In this document: in pieces, positions 5,539-5,878 of the stretch | How positions within the stretch are numbered: the first letter of the stretch is position 1 | How the letters are laid out: each line of letters opens with the position of its first letter | NCBI GenBank assembly: GCA_023665245.1 | Contig: JAMPEH010000160.1 | Location: 1-5,878 of the forward strand | Source: Muribaculaceae bacterium | GTDB lineage: Bacteria > Pseudomonadota > Alphaproteobacteria > Rs-D84 | Reading direction: 5' to 3' | DNA: 5,878 nt | Translations under genes and position numbers: made by a program | Notes under the pieces: model-generated | What the model was told of the DNA's origin: nothing | Database searches by the model: none | Seen by the model: only the letters and a program-made list of their open reading frames with translations

Positions 5539-5878
5539 CAATGCCTGTAGGGGATACGAAGCTCCACATCCGTACCAACATCGGGACAGCTGTAGATCGT
5601 AACTCCGTACTGAGGGCCGAAATGCAGCTTGATCCTGCGGTTCACATTGCGCATTCCAACGCTGGTGTGCTGGCTGACCTCTCCGCTTGCCGGTTCGTCG
5701 CTGTTGATCTTGTCTACCAGCAGCCTCAGCGTATCCGGCGGCATCCCGCATCCGTTGTCTGATACCGTGATCAATATGTCCTCGCTGATCCGCTGGACGC
5801 TGACGGTCACCATCGCCCCCTCCACCCGGTCGACGAAGCCATGCAGGATCGCGTTTTCCACGATCGGCTGCAAGATCA
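5538..5878 (-). CDS. Sensor histidine kinase, YesM/LytS type, C-terminal ATPase domain only (5' part outside window)
   Basis: C-terminal 112 residues of a two-component sensor kinase; the sensor, membrane and phospho-His regions lie beyond the right edge. The visible part is a HATPase_c domain. The N-box reads ILQPIVENAILHG, where the Leu is codon TTG at 5871-5873 inside the gene and not a start. VSDNGCGMP is the G1 box, SVGMRNVNRRIKLHFG the G2 box, and GTDVELRIPY the G3 box and end of the domain. The LQPxVENAIxHG form with short spacing to G1 is typical of the His_kinase (PF06580) group, which usually pairs with AraC- or LytTR-type response regulators. These often control adjacent sugar transport genes in Clostridia. 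All ATP-binding motifs are intact, unlike the next gene. The stop TGA (5538-5540) shares its A with the ATG of the ABC ATPase, so the two proteins are made from one message. Confidence 0.93.
   Translation of the reverse strand, partial: ILQPIVENAILHGFVDRVEGAMVTVSVQRISEDILITVSDNGCGMPPDTLRLLVDKINSDEPASGEVSQHTSVGMRNVNRRIKLHFGPQYGVTIYSCPDVGTDVELRIPYRH

Noticed and set aside
5539..5751. 71-codon N-terminal extension of the RbsA-like ATPase frame
   Set aside because: It overlaps the kinase G1-G3 region in another frame, its translation is Q/R/G-rich with no ABC similarity, and homology to ABC domains begins only after the ATG at 5538.

Overview
The window reads as chromosomal DNA from a Gram-positive anaerobe of the Clostridia, plausibly a Lachnospiraceae-type gut Firmicute. 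The grounds are Shine-Dalgarno sites of the AGGAG/GGAGA type, a lipoprotein-anchored solute-binding protein, a YesM/LytS-type histidine kinase, an RbsC-type permease, a MATE exporter and a base composition that looks like mid-50s % GC. The assignment is inference from gene content; no rRNA or other taxonomic marker is present. No tRNA, CRISPR array, insertion sequence or phage gene was seen.

All five genes lie on the minus strand, so transcription runs from high to low coordinates. The first unit enters at the right edge: the C-terminal ATPase domain of a sensor histidine kinase (5538-5878, cut by the window), a two-domain RbsA-like ABC ATPase (4135-5538) and an RbsC-like sugar permease (3160-4128). 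The kinase stop and ATPase start share a base (TGATG), and 6 bases separate the ATPase from the permease. A very strong intrinsic terminator (3095-3141) closes the unit 18 bases after the permease stop. The second unit starts behind a weak candidate promoter (3042-3070). It holds a MATE-family efflux transporter (1613-3001) and, 83 bases on, a family-5 (Opp/Dpp-type) lipoprotein solute-binding protein that runs off the left edge (1-1529).

The most notable point is the ABC ATPase. The frame is open for 467 codons and the RbsA/MglA two-domain layout is visible, but the ATP-handling motifs are altered in both halves. Walker A reads GNHYSGRD where GxxGxGK[ST] is expected, and it is unrecognisable in the second half. 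Neither half has an LSGGQ-type signature, and the catalytic Glu after Walker B is missing from both (IDG, CND). The permease next to it also lacks the usual GG-x-G loop of its family. With the tight coupling to a histidine kinase, this suggests a transporter-derived sensing or regulatory complex, or a transporter that borrows an active ATPase. That functional reading is inference; the motif losses are read directly from the sequence.
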